A DNA stretch of 64,000 nt, taken from contig NZ_SZPR01000010.1 of the NCBI RefSeq assembly GCF_005280195.1, positions 433,888 to 497,887 on the forward strand. Direction: 5' to 3'. Both the position numbers and the translations under genes were made by a program. Positions 43,573-50,801 of this stretch are shown piece by piece. This DNA comes from Streptomyces galbus. GTDB lineage: Bacteria > Actinomycetota > Actinomycetes > Streptomycetales > Streptomycetaceae. How positions within the stretch are numbered: the first letter of the stretch is position 1; each line of letters starts with the position of its first letter. A model generated the notes under the pieces. That model searched no databases, was not told the DNA's origin, and saw nothing but the letters and a program-made list of their open reading frames with translations.

Positions 43573-43672
43573 GTCCCACCTCACCTCCTCGCGGCGGGCC
43601 GTGCGGGGCCCGCCTGCCGCGGTCACCGGGAAAACGCCCTGGTGACGTGGAGGGGCAGGCTAGTTGGGACGC

Positions 43673-43689
43673 GTTTCCGGCGCGTTAAC
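43673..43689 (-). promoter_or_regulatory. GlnR box upstream of ureA
   Basis: On the minus strand GTTAAC is followed by 6 bases and GAAAC, an a-b pair of the actinobacterial GlnR consensus (GTnAC-N6-GAAAC). A -10-like TAGCCT (43657-43662) lies downstream, so the box covers the -35 region. Nitrogen-limitation control of urease by GlnR is known in Streptomyces. Confidence 0.65.
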
Positions 43690-43827
43690 CGGCGGCGCCG
43701 GCGCGCGGGCCGCACCCGCTCACCGGCGCCCGCGGCCCGCGCTCCAGGACGCCGTCGGGAACGGGGCCCGGGACCGCGGCCGGGACCGCCGCGGCGTCCG
43801 GCGCCGACGTGCGGGCGCTCGCCGGGG

Positions 43828-44106
43828 CTAGCGGGGCTCCGGGCCCCGGTGTTCCGCCGCGATGCCGAAGCGGCCGCGTTCGCGGGGAGCGGACGCGGCC
43901 TCGTGGACGCGGGAGACGGCGCTGATCACCCGCTCGTCGTCCGGGGCGTCGAGGGCGTCGAGTCGCTCCAGGTCAGCGGCGGAGACCAGGGCGACGAGGG
44001 GCTTGCCGTGCCGCGTCACGACGACGCGCTCACCGCCGTAGACCACGCGGTTGATCAGCTCGGCGAGTTCAGCCCTGGCTTGCGTCACCGGAATCTCGTA
44101 GGCCAT
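43828..44106 (-). CDS. Orphan Phd/YefM-family antitoxin
   Basis: The 92-residue protein has the YefM/Phd fold signature: AYEIPVTQARAELAELINRV (residues 2-21), GGERVVVTRHGKPLVALV and SAADLERLDALD. The C-terminal 30 residues, which would neutralise a toxin, are Arg/Glu-rich. No Doc, YoeB or RelE gene lies on either side: the downstream 255 bases hold only the ure promoter region and the divergent neighbour is a ClpP-like gene. It probably acts as a stand-alone DNA-binding regulator through the TGTACA dyads in the 72-base divergent gap. GGGGAGC precedes the ATG. Confidence 0.88.
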   Translation of the reverse strand: MAYEIPVTQARAELAELINRVVYGGERVVVTRHGKPLVALVSAADLERLDALDAPDDERVISAVSRVHEAASAPRERGRFGIAAEHRGPEPR

Positions 44107-44123
44107 GCTCCCCACATTACGTC

Positions 44124-44149
44124 ATGTACGTCCTGTACATTTTTTACAG
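44124..44149. promoter_or_regulatory. YefM-type operator (overlapping TGTACA dyads)
   Basis: ATGTAC-N5-GTACAT (44124-44140) is a perfect dyad containing TGTACA, the core hexamer reported for E. coli YefM-YoeB. A second dyad CTGTA-N7-TACAG (44133-44149) overlaps it. The block is AT-rich and lies in the 72-base gap between the antitoxin and ClpP-like genes. Confidence 0.75.
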
Positions 44150-44178
44150 CGGCAGTCCTGCCCAGGGAGGCGTGAGCC

Positions 44179-44814
44179 ATGACCCGACCGACCGCCCGTC
44201 ATGTCCTGCCGGAGTTCACCGAGCGCACGAGCTCCGGTCACCGGTCGACGGACCCGTACTCCAAGCTGCTGGAGGAGCGGATCGTGTTCCTCGGCACCCC
44301 GGTGGACGACACGTCCGCCAACGACGTGATGGCCCAGCTCCTGCACCTCGAGCACCAGGACCCCGACCGGGAGATCTCGCTGTACATCAACTCCCCCGGC
44401 GGCTCCTTCACCGCAATGGCGGCCGTCCACGACACGATGGACTACGTCGGCTGCGACGTGGAGACCATCTGCCTGGGCCAGGCCGGCACGGTCGCGGCGG
44501 TACTGCTCGCGGCGGGCACGCCGGGCAGGCGGCTCGTGCTGCCGGGGGCCCGCGTGGTGCTGCACCAGCCGGCACTGCCCGAGCCGGTGGAAGGACAGGC
44601 CAGTGATCTCGCCGTCCAGGCCGAGGAGCTGTCCAGGACGCGGGCCCGCCTGGAGGAGATGCTCGCCCGGCACACCGGCCGCCCACGCGAACAGGTGGGC
44701 GAGGACCTGGAGCGGCACCGGTTCCTGGACGCCCGGGCGGCGGTGGAGTACGGCCTCGCGGACGGGATCGTCCCCGCCCGCCGGGCCGGCCGGCCCCCGC
44801 TCGCCGGGAAGTGA
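44179..44814 (+). CDS. ClpP-like protein lacking canonical catalytic Ser and Asp
   Basis: The 211-residue protein has the full ClpP/crotonase-type fold: [35 protein letters not shown] (residues 69-89 region) and YGLADGI. At the catalytic positions the usual GQAASMGA reads GQAGTVAA (Thr104 for Ser), His129 is kept in VVLHQP, and the Asp of ERDxF is replaced by His180 in ERHRF. It therefore resembles inactive ClpR/ClpP variants and may form mixed rings with active ClpP or act as an adaptor. The ATG follows GGGAGGCG. It is divergent from a YefM-type regulator and coupled to the next gene. Confidence 0.87.
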   Translation: MTRPTARHVLPEFTERTSSGHRSTDPYSKLLEERIVFLGTPVDDTSANDVMAQLLHLEHQDPDREISLYINSPGGSFTAMAAVHDTMDYVGCDVETICLGQAGTVAAVLLAAGTPGRRLVLPGARVVLHQPALPEPVEGQASDLAVQAEELSRTRARLEEMLARHTGRPREQVGEDLERHRFLDARAAVEYGLADGIVPARRAGRPPLAGK

Positions 44815-44822
44815 GGCGGCCG

Positions 44823-45131
44823 ATGCTGCCTCCCGAGCTGCCGCCGCTGCCCGCGCTGACGCGCGCCGAGGCCGAGCTGATCGACCGTTACCTGGAGGTG
44901 GTCGACCTCCTCGGCCGGATCAACCCCGCCCACGACGGGGACACCTACCGCGGACTGCGCGCCGCCCAGGCCCTGGTCGGCCGGGCGACCGCGCTGCGGG
45001 ACGCGCTGGTCCTGATGCACCAGCGGGGCGAGAGCGAACTGCACGCGCCGACGCTCGCGCGGGCCCTGCGCGTGCTGGACGGCGAGCGCCGCACGGCACG
45101 GGTCACCGTCCCGCCGCCCGCCGAGAGTTGA
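44823..45131 (+). CDS. Small helical protein coupled to the ClpP-like gene, unknown
   Basis: The 102-residue product has a Pro/Leu-rich start (LPPELPPLPALT), then long helices (AEAELIDRYLEVVDLLGRI and GLRAAQALVGRATALRDALVLM) and a charged end. No family is recognised, and there is no signal or membrane segment. A GTG at 44811 overlaps the ClpP-like stop (GTGA), and an ATG at 44823 follows GAGGCGG; either way it is translated with the ClpP-like gene. Co-expression suggests a partner or substrate adaptor for the ClpP-like protein. Confidence 0.6.
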   Translation: MLPPELPPLPALTRAEAELIDRYLEVVDLLGRINPAHDGDTYRGLRAAQALVGRATALRDALVLMHQRGESELHAPTLARALRVLDGERRTARVTVPPPAES

Positions 45132-45354
45132 GCCACGCCGGCGCGGCGCGCGGCGGGCCCCGGACGGACCAAACGGGGTACCGCCGTTCGATGTAGACGC
45201 GACTGCCGTTACTGGCGGGTTCGGGTTGCGCATCCGGCGTGGACAGGACGTGGAATCGGGTGTTCCCTGCCTGGTCCGGGGGCATTTCCGGGGGTGGACG
45301 GCTGACCGGACATCAGCCCGGCCACTCGAACGGGTGAGTGGTGAGTAACAACAC

Positions 45355-45378
45355 AAATCCCAGGTTCCGTTGGGATTT
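45355..45378 (+). terminator. Hairpin AAATCCCA / TGGGATTT with T-run
   Basis: Perfect 8-bp arms around an 8-base loop, followed by TTC, look like a factor-independent terminator, unusually AT-rich for this genome. It may end the ClpP-like transcript about 220 bases after its last gene. Confidence 0.5.
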
Positions 45379-45418
45379 TCGGACATGTGTGAGCCAAGAT
45401 CCCTGTCTGACGACAAGA

Positions 45419-45437
45419 CCCCGCCGAAGCGGCGGGG
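45419..45437 (+). terminator. Hairpin CCCCGCCG-AAG-CGGCGGGG
   Basis: A perfect 8-bp stem with a 3-base loop lies 44 bases before the riboswitch. It is either a terminator for read-through or part of the 5' leader. Confidence 0.45.
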
Positions 45438-45480
45438 CGATCCGGGCGGACGCCGAGTCCTGCCGCCGCCCGGGTGACCG

Positions 45481-45655
45481 GTCGACAGGAGTGGATCGGC
45501 AGGAGTGGAGGACCCAAGCACGACGGGTCGCCGGACCGAGGTCTCCGCACGGAGGCACCGGACCGAGCAGCCCTTGGGGTGAAGCCGCGTCAGCGGCCGG
45601 GCAACTTCGCCAGCCCGAATCCGACAGGTCATCCTTCACAGGCGGCTGACGAAGG
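45481..45655 (+). promoter_or_regulatory. Cyclic-di-AMP riboswitch (ydaO/yuaA type)
   Basis: Conserved blocks occur in order: CGACAGGAGTGGATCGG with GAGGACCCAAG, then GCCCTTGGGGTGAAGCCG, then the 3' signature CCAGCCCGAATCCGACAGG and CATCCTTCACAGGCGG. These match the ydaO consensus as recalled, including its Streptomyces forms. The element ends a few bases before the ribosome site of a secreted NlpC/P60 gene, a class of cell-wall hydrolase often controlled by this riboswitch; c-di-AMP binding normally lowers expression. Confidence 0.88.
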
Positions 45656-45662
45656 GTTGCGC

Positions 45663-46136
45663 ATGACTGCGCTCAATCGTGTCCCGTCGCTCATGGCCAG
45701 GGCCGGTACGGCCTCGGCCTTCGCCATCGCCGCCGTCGGCGGCTCGATCGTGGTCCCGGGCGTCGCCACCGACGCCGCGGCCGCGACACCGGCGACGAAG
45801 GCATTGCAGGTCGCGGCGTCCAAGAAGGGCTCGCCCTACCGGTACGGCGCCACCGGGCCGCGCCGGTTCGACTGCTCCGGACTGACGCTGTACTCGTTCA
45901 AGAAGGCGGGCAAGAAGCTGCCCCGCACGGCGGCCCAGCAGTACAACAAGACCAAGCACATCTCGTCGAAGAGCCGCAAGGCCGGTGACCTGGTGTTCTT
46001 CCACTCGGGGTCGAGCGTCTACCACGTGGGCATCTACGCGGGTAAAGGCAAGATATGGCACGCCCCGAAGACCGGGGACGTCGTCCGGCTGCAGAAGATC
46101 TGGACGAAGAGCGTCTGGTACGGCCGGGTGAAGTGA
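45663..46136 (+). CDS. Secreted NlpC/P60 cell-wall hydrolase
   Basis: The 157-residue protein has a signal peptide (residues 1-40, AGTASAFAIAAVGGSIVVPG... ending in an Ala run) and one NlpC/P60 (C40) domain. The catalytic triad is visible as Cys71 in RFDCSGLTLYSF, His121 in SVYHVGIYAG and His133 in WHAPKTG. Such enzymes cleave peptide stems of peptidoglycan. GAAGGG precedes the ATG. The c-di-AMP riboswitch in its leader links expression to cell-wall or osmotic signalling. It is short, with no extra targeting domain. Confidence 0.93.
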   Translation: MTALNRVPSLMARAGTASAFAIAAVGGSIVVPGVATDAAAATPATKALQVAASKKGSPYRYGATGPRRFDCSGLTLYSFKKAGKKLPRTAAQQYNKTKHISSKSRKAGDLVFFHSGSSVYHVGIYAGKGKIWHAPKTGDVVRLQKIWTKSVWYGRVK

Positions 46137-46141
46137 CGCTC

Positions 46142-46185
46142 CCGGAGCGGCCGCGGCGCCCCTGACACGCCGCCGGCCGCTCCGG
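46142..46185 (+). terminator. Terminator after NlpC/P60 gene
   Basis: CCGGAGCGGCCGCGGCG pairs with CGCCGCCGGCCGCTCCGG (one bulged base) around a 9-base loop, just after the stop. Confidence 0.8.
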
Positions 46186-46440
46186 AACCTTCCCGGACCT
46201 CCTGGACCTCAGGGGCGGCGCAGGGGGCGTCCCTCGGGGCCCAGGGAGTCCCGGGGGGTCCTGCAGCGCCCAGGGGCCGCGCGTGGCGCCGCGCACGCCC
46301 CGCAGGCCCGTACGGGCCCGTCCGCGCCGGGAGGGCCCCTCCGGACGCCCGGGGCCCTGTCCGCGCCCTCGGGCAGGGCCGCTCCGGGGCCCCGAGGCCC
46401 TGTCCGCACCCCGGCTCCCACTCGCCCCCGCCGCGCCCCC
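46186..46440. other. GC-rich gap with short direct repeat, no gene seen
   Basis: The stretch is almost entirely G and C, with many short stems. GGCCCTGTCCGC occurs at 46353 and again at 46396. No frame with a ribosome site is apparent. It separates two convergent genes. Confidence 0.5.
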
Positions 46441-46944
46441 TCAGGGTTCCTGACGCCGGAGTCCGCCCCCGCCGCCCACCGGCGGCCACGCCTCCTGCTG
46501 CCCCGCCGTCGGCACCGGCTCCGCCGGGAGCGTCCAGGGCAGCTCGATGGCGACCGTCTTGCCGCCCTCCCGGGTGGGCCGCACCCGCAGCCGCCCGCCG
46601 TACTCGGCGGTCAGCCAGCGAATGATCACCATGCCACGGCCGTTGTCCTGCTGGACGGCGGCCGGCAGTCGTCTGGGGAACCGCGGATGGCTGTCGGTGA
46701 CGCCGACGCTCAGCCGCTCGTCGTGGCGCAGGGCCAGGTCCAGGGTGAAGGTGGGTGACTGGCCGAGGGTGTGCTGCACCGCGTTGGTGGCCAGTTCGGA
46801 AACGATGAGACGGACGGTGTCGACCAGGTCCGCGTCCGTCGGCAGGCCCCACTCCGCCAGGACGCCGCTCGCGAAGGCGCGCGCGGTGGAGACCGAGGCG
46901 GGATCGCTCGGCAGAGTGACGGATGCTTCCAGCTGGTCTGCCAT
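46441..46944 (-). CDS. HATPase_c_2 regulatory ATPase (RsbW-like)
   Basis: The 167-residue protein has the anti-sigma-type ATPase fold: LIVSELATNAVQHTLGQ (N-box, about residues 46-62), VGVTDSHP, and NGRGMVIIRWL (G-box, about 101-111), followed by a Pro/Gly-rich tail. Many Streptomyces genomes carry such ATPases beside XRE-DUF5753 and DUF397 genes; in that setting they help regulate development and antibiotics (WhiJ-like clusters). It is divergent from the XRE gene with 214 bases between. A sigma-factor partner is not nearby. Confidence 0.88.
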   Translation of the reverse strand: MADQLEASVTLPSDPASVSTARAFASGVLAEWGLPTDADLVDTVRLIVSELATNAVQHTLGQSPTFTLDLALRHDERLSVGVTDSHPRFPRRLPAAVQQDNGRGMVIIRWLTAEYGGRLRVRPTREGGKTVAIELPWTLPAEPVPTAGQQEAWPPVGGGGGLRRQEP

Positions 46945-47070
46945 GGCGACGTCGTCCCTTTCTCACGGGACCGCGGCCCGACACGGGGCGGAAGGTTCGA
47001 GTACGGTCCCGGACTGGTGCTTCGTCGCCAGACTGCCATTGCCGCGCGGGTCCCGGACGGCGATCCACCA

Positions 47071-47086
47071 AGATATGCATATATCT
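47071..47086. promoter_or_regulatory. AT-rich dyad AGATATGCATATATCT between ATPase and XRE genes
   Basis: Arms AGATAT / ATATCT flank GCAT in the divergent gap, a striking AT island. It is a good candidate operator for the XRE protein, 73 bases before its start. Confidence 0.55.
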
Positions 47087-47158
47087 GTCGCTCGAAGCGG
47101 TGAACTCTGCCACGGCAGAGCGTTTTCGGGCGGCTCGGCAGGAGTAAGGAGCGGCTCC

Positions 47159-48019
47159 ATGCAGCACGGTCCCGCGGTGCGCCGCCGGAAACTGGGCGCG
47201 GAACTGCGGGCGTTGCGCGCCCGCACGGGGCTCACCAGCGGTGAGGCGGCCCGGCTGGTCGGCTGGCACCAGTCCAAGGTGAGCAGGATCGAGACGGGCA
47301 CGAGCGGCGCGAAACCGGCCGACGTGCGGTTACTCCTCGACGCCTACGGCGTGGACGACCCCCAACTGCGCGAGATGATGCTGCTGTTGGCGGGCTCCGA
47401 CGACGGCGCCGGGCGGGACCACTGGTGGCACGCCTACCGGGGGGTGCTGCCGCCGGCCTACCGCGACTTCATCAGCCTGGAGTCGCAGGCCACCGCGATG
47501 CGGACGCTGGAGACGACCGTGGTCCCGGGGCTGCTGCAGACGGCCGAGTACGCCCGTGCGGTGACCCGGGCGGCCGTGGAGGGGGTGGACGAGGACCGGC
47601 TGGACACGCTGGTGGAGGTGCGGCTGGCCCGGCAGGACGTGCTGCGCGCGGATCCGCCGCTGGTGCTGAGCGCGGTCCTGGACGAGGCGGTGCTGCGCCG
47701 GGAGGTGGGCGGCCCGGAGGTGATGGCGCGTCAGCTCCGACGGCTCGTGGAGGCCGGGCGACTGCCCCAAGTGCGGCTGCAGGTGCTGCCGTTCGCGGCC
47801 GGGGCGCACATCGGTGTCACGGGGCCTTTCGTCATCTTCTCCTTTTCGAACACTTCAGATCTGGACGTCGTTGTTCTCGACCATTTGACGAGTAGCCTCC
47901 ATCTCGAACGGAAAGAAGACCTTGAGGCCTATACCGAGGCCTTCAACGCCCTTCGCATCCATGCCCTTTCACCCGAGGAATCGCTGGAATACATCGCCGC
48001 GACAGGTGACGGCGCGTAA
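47159..48019 (+). CDS. XRE-family regulator with DUF5753 (WhiJ-like)
   Basis: The 286-residue protein has an N-terminal helix-turn-helix (about residues 10-68; LTSGEAARLVGWHQSKVSRIETG) and the long C-terminal DUF5753 domain (about 95-275; YRDFISLESQATAMRTLETTVVPGLLQT). This is the WhiJ/abaA-type regulator expanded in Streptomyces. The ATG has AAGGAG upstream. The DUF397 gene follows after 9 bases and the ATPase is divergent, completing the usual triad; the DUF397 product is thought to bind such regulators. Confidence 0.92.
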   Translation: MQHGPAVRRRKLGAELRALRARTGLTSGEAARLVGWHQSKVSRIETGTSGAKPADVRLLLDAYGVDDPQLREMMLLLAGSDDGAGRDHWWHAYRGVLPPAYRDFISLESQATAMRTLETTVVPGLLQTAEYARAVTRAAVEGVDEDRLDTLVEVRLARQDVLRADPPLVLSAVLDEAVLRREVGGPEVMARQLRRLVEAGRLPQVRLQVLPFAAGAHIGVTGPFVIFSFSNTSDLDVVVLDHLTSSLHLERKEDLEAYTEAFNALRIHALSPEESLEYIAATGDGA

Positions 48020-48028
48020 GGAGGCACC

Positions 48029-48253
48029 ATGACCGCACTGCCTCGGAACGTACCTTCCTCCACCACCCTGACCGGGGTGCGGTGGCTGCGCAGCAGCCGC
48101 AGCACCGGAGCCAACAACTGCGTCGAGACAGCCCGGCTGGCCGCGGGGCCGTACGCCGGACTGCTCGCCGTGCGCGACTCCAAGGACCCGGCCGGGCCCG
48201 CGCTGCTCTTCTCCCCCGAGAGCTGGGCGGGCTTCACGGCCGCGTTCCGCTGA
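48029..48253 (+). CDS. DUF397 small protein
   Basis: The 74-residue protein has the DUF397 signature VRWLRSSRSTGANNCVE, VAVRDSKDP-like LAVRDSKDPAGPALLF and SPESWAGFTAAF. DUF397 proteins accompany XRE-DUF5753 regulators and are thought to counteract or modulate them. TAAGGAGG sits 5 bases before the ATG; the gap after the regulator is 9 bases. Confidence 0.93.
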   Translation: MTALPRNVPSSTTLTGVRWLRSSRSTGANNCVETARLAAGPYAGLLAVRDSKDPAGPALLFSPESWAGFTAAFR

Positions 48254-48292
48254 CCCCCCGCATCGGACGGACCACGGCCGTGTCACGCCGAC

Positions 48293-49420
48293 TCATGGTC
48301 GTGTTTCGCCGATCACCCGTACGGCGCCGTCGATCTGGGCCTCCGTGAGGTCCGCACGGGCGGTCAGCCTGAGCCGGGAGATGCCGTCGGGCACGGAAGG
48401 AGGACGGAAGCACCCCACGGCCAGGCCCGCCGTACGGCAGTCCGCCGCCCACTGGACGGCCTGCCCCGGGGAGGGGGCCCGCACGGAGACGACCGCGGCG
48501 TCCGGACGCACCGCGTCCAGGCCCGCGGCCGTCAGCCCGGCGTGCAGGGCGCCCGCCACCGCGCGGGCGCGTGCCGCCCGCTCCGGCTCGCGGCGCAGCA
48601 GCCGCAGCGCCGCCAGGGCCGCGCCCGCCGCCGCGGGGGCGAGTCCGGTGTCGAAGATGAACGTCCGGGCCGCGTTGACCAGGTGGTCGATCACCCGCGC
48701 GGGCCCGAGCACCGCGCCGCCCTGGCTGCCCAGGGACTTGGACAGCGTCACCGTGGCCACCACGTCCTCGGCGCCCGCCAGCCCGGCCGCGTGCGGCGCG
48801 CCCCGGCCGCCCTCGCCCAGCACCCCGAGCCCGTGCGCGTCGTCCACCACGAGACCGGCGCCGTGCTCCCGGCAGGCCGCCGCGAGGGCGTCGAGCGGCG
48901 CCGCGTCGCCGTCCACGGAGAACACGCTGTCGGACACGACGACCGCCGCGCCCCGGTGCGTGCCCAGGGCCTTGCCCACCGCCTCCGGGTCCGCGTGCCC
49001 GACCACCTGGGTGGTCCCGCGGGCCAGCCGGCAGCCGTCGATGAGCGAGGCGTGGTTGCCCGCGTCGGACACGATCAGGGAACCGTGCGGGGCGAGCGCG
49101 GTGACCGCGGCCAGGTTGGCCGCGTACCCGGAGGAGAACACCAGCGCCGCCTCGAAGCCGCAGAACGCGGCCAGTTCCCGCTCCAGCTCGGTGTGCAGCT
49201 CGGTCGTGCCGGTCACCAGGCGCGAGCCGGTCGCGCCGCCGCCCCAGGTGCGGGCCGCCGCCGCGGCGCCCTCGACGACCTCGGGGTGGTGGGCCAGGCC
49301 CAGGTAGTCGTTGCCCGCCAGGTCCAGCAGCGGCGAGTCGGCGGGGCGCGGCCGCAGGGTCCGTACGAGTCCGGCGCGGCGGCGCTGCTCCGCCTGCGCG
49401 TCGATCCAGCCGAACGCCAT
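48293..49420 (-). CDS. bioF: 8-amino-7-oxononanoate synthase
   Basis: The 375-residue PLP enzyme joins pimeloyl-ACP/CoA with alanine in biotin synthesis. It has NDYLGLAHHP (residues 37-46), SGYAANLA, DDAHGLGVLG and the PLP-binding Lys228 in TLSKSLGSQGG. It is divergent from bioB-bioA-bioD, completing the late biotin pathway. The ATG has GGAGG upstream. A dyad in the 148-base gap may control both directions. Confidence 0.95.
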   Translation of the reverse strand: MAFGWIDAQAEQRRRAGLVRTLRPRPADSPLLDLAGNDYLGLAHHPEVVEGAAAAARTWGGGATGSRLVTGTTELHTELERELAAFCGFEAALVFSSGYAANLAAVTALAPHGSLIVSDAGNHASLIDGCRLARGTTQVVGHADPEAVGKALGTHRGAAVVVSDSVFSVDGDAAPLDALAAACREHGAGLVVDDAHGLGVLGEGGRGAPHAAGLAGAEDVVATVTLSKSLGSQGGAVLGPARVIDHLVNAARTFIFDTGLAPAAAGAALAALRLLRREPERAARARAVAGALHAGLTAAGLDAVRPDAAVVSVRAPSPGQAVQWAADCRTAGLAVGCFRPPSVPDGISRLRLTARADLTEAQIDGAVRVIGETRP

Positions 49421-49472
49421 GGCCCCTCCGGTGCTTTTGTAGGTAGCGGACAGACACTAGCGGTACGACCGG

Positions 49473-49487
49473 CCACACACGGTGTGG
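49473..49487. promoter_or_regulatory. Dyad CCACAC-ACG-GTGTGG in the bioF-bioB gap
   Basis: Perfect 6-base arms around 3 bases lie midway between the divergent bio genes, with further CACAC/GTGTG half-sites at 49495-49515. A biotin repressor site is possible, although it does not match the BioR or BirA consensus I know. Confidence 0.5.
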
Positions 49488-49568
49488 CGATACCCACACG
49501 TCGATCCGGGTGTGTTGTGCGATCCCTACCTTGGCCCGGAGCGGGTGATTAGGACAGGATCGGCTCTT

Positions 49569-50801
49569 ATGGACCTGCTGAACACGCTGGTGGACAAGGG
49601 GCTTCGGCGCGAGCTGCCGACCCGCGAGGAGGCGCTGGCCGTACTGGCCACGTCCGACGACGACCTGCTCGACGTGGTGGCCGCGGCCGGAAAGGTGCGC
49701 CGCCACTGGTTCGGACGGCGGGTGAAACTCAACTACCTGGTCAACCTCAAGTCGGGCCTGTGCCCCGAGGACTGCTCCTACTGCTCCCAGCGGCTCGGCT
49801 CGAAGGCCGACATCCTCAAGTACACCTGGCTCAAGCCCGACGAGGCGTCCCAGGCGGCGGCCGCCGGACTGGCGGGAGGTGCCAAGCGGGTGTGCCTGGT
49901 GGCGTCCGGGCGCGGCCCGACCGACCGGGACGTGGACCGGGTCTCGCAGACCATCCGGGCCATCAAGGAGCAGAACGAGGGCGTCGAGGTGTGCGCCTGT
50001 CTCGGGCTGCTCTCCGACGGCCAGGCCGAACGGCTGCGCGAGGCGGGCGCGGACGCGTACAACCACAACCTGAACACCTCCGAGAGCACCTACGGCGACA
50101 TCACGACCACGCACTCGTACGCCGACCGGGTGGACACGGTGCAGAAGGCGCACGCGGCCGGCCTGTCGGCCTGCTCGGGGCTGATCGCCGGCATGGGCGA
50201 GAGCGACGAGGACCTGGTCGACGTGGTGTTCTCGCTGCGCGCGCTGGACCCGGACTCGGTGCCGGTCAACTTCCTCATCCCGTTCGAGGGCACCCCGCTG
50301 GCCAAGGAGTGGAACCTCACCCCGCAGCGCTGCCTGCGGATCCTGGCGATGGTCCGGTTCGTCTGCCCGGACGTGGAGGTGCGCATCGCGGGCGGCCGTG
50401 AGGTCCACCTGCGCACGATGCAGCCGCTCGCGCTGAACCTGGCGAACTCCATCTTCCTCGGCGACTACCTCACCAGTGAGGGCCAGGCCGGCAAGGCGGA
50501 CCTGGACATGATCGCCGACGCCGGCTTCGAGGTGGAGGGCGCCGACCAGGTGACGCTGCCGCAGCACCGGGCGGACGTCGCCGGCGGGTGCGGCTCGCAC
50601 GCCGCGGCCGGGTGCGGCTCCGGCGCCGAGGCGGGCTGCGGCTCCCACGAGGGCGGCGGCTGCGGCTCGCACGCCGAGGCGGGCGGCGGTGTCTGCGGTA
50701 CGGCCGCGGCCGCGCCGGTGCCCTCGGCCGCCGAGCCGCGCACCGACCTGGTCGCCGTCCGCCGCCGGGGCGCCGGGACGGACCTCGCGCCCAATGCCTG
50801 A
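49569..50801 (+). CDS. bioB: Biotin synthase with Cys/His-repeat tail
   Basis: The 410-residue radical-SAM enzyme inserts sulfur into dethiobiotin. It has the [4Fe-4S] motif CPEDCSYC (Cys65, 69, 72), YNHNLNTS and [11 protein letters not shown] (Arg at the second cluster). The core ends near residue 335; most BioB proteins stop there, but this one adds about 75 residues, including four exact 8-residue units ([12 protein letters not shown], 340-371) with Cys at 341, 349, 357 and 365. The ATG is chosen by family length. It overlaps bioA by 8 bases. Confidence 0.95.
   Translation: MDLLNTLVDKGLRRELPTREEALAVLATSDDDLLDVVAAAGKVRRHWFGRRVKLNYLVNLKSGLCPEDCSYCSQRLGSKADILKYTWLKPDEASQAAAAGLAGGAKRVCLVASGRGPTDRDVDRVSQTIRAIKEQNEGVEVCACLGLLSDGQAERLREAGADAYNHNLNTSESTYGDITTTHSYADRVDTVQKAHAAGLSACSGLIAGMGESDEDLVDVVFSLRALDPDSVPVNFLIPFEGTPLAKEWNLTPQRCLRILAMVRFVCPDVEVRIAGGREVHLRTMQPLALNLANSIFLGDYLTSEGQAGKADLDMIADAGFEVEGADQVTLPQHRADVAGGCGSHAAAGCGSGAEAGCGSHEGGGCGSHAEAGGGVCGTAAAAPVPSAAEPRTDLVAVRRRGAGTDLAPNA
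50586..50681 (+). repeat. Four 24-base repeats encoding GCGSHxxx in BioB
   Basis: Four in-register 24-base units encode [24 protein letters not shown] and GCGSHAEA. The DNA copies differ at several positions, so the repeat is not a fresh duplication. Confidence 0.85.

Larger units (their letters stand above)
45132..45480. other. Gene-free leader and promoter region upstream of the riboswitch
   Basis: No gene is seen. Two hairpins stand out, listed separately. The stretch also has a relatively AT-rich block (45345-45415) that probably contains the promoter of the riboswitch transcript; no clear -35/-10 pair could be fixed. Confidence 0.4.

Noticed and set aside
43573..43827. A toxin gene partner for the YefM-like antitoxin in the downstream gap
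   Set aside because: No frame of 80-100 codons with a ribosome site or RelE/Doc-like motif exists there; the gap holds the ureA promoter region and GC-rich sequence.
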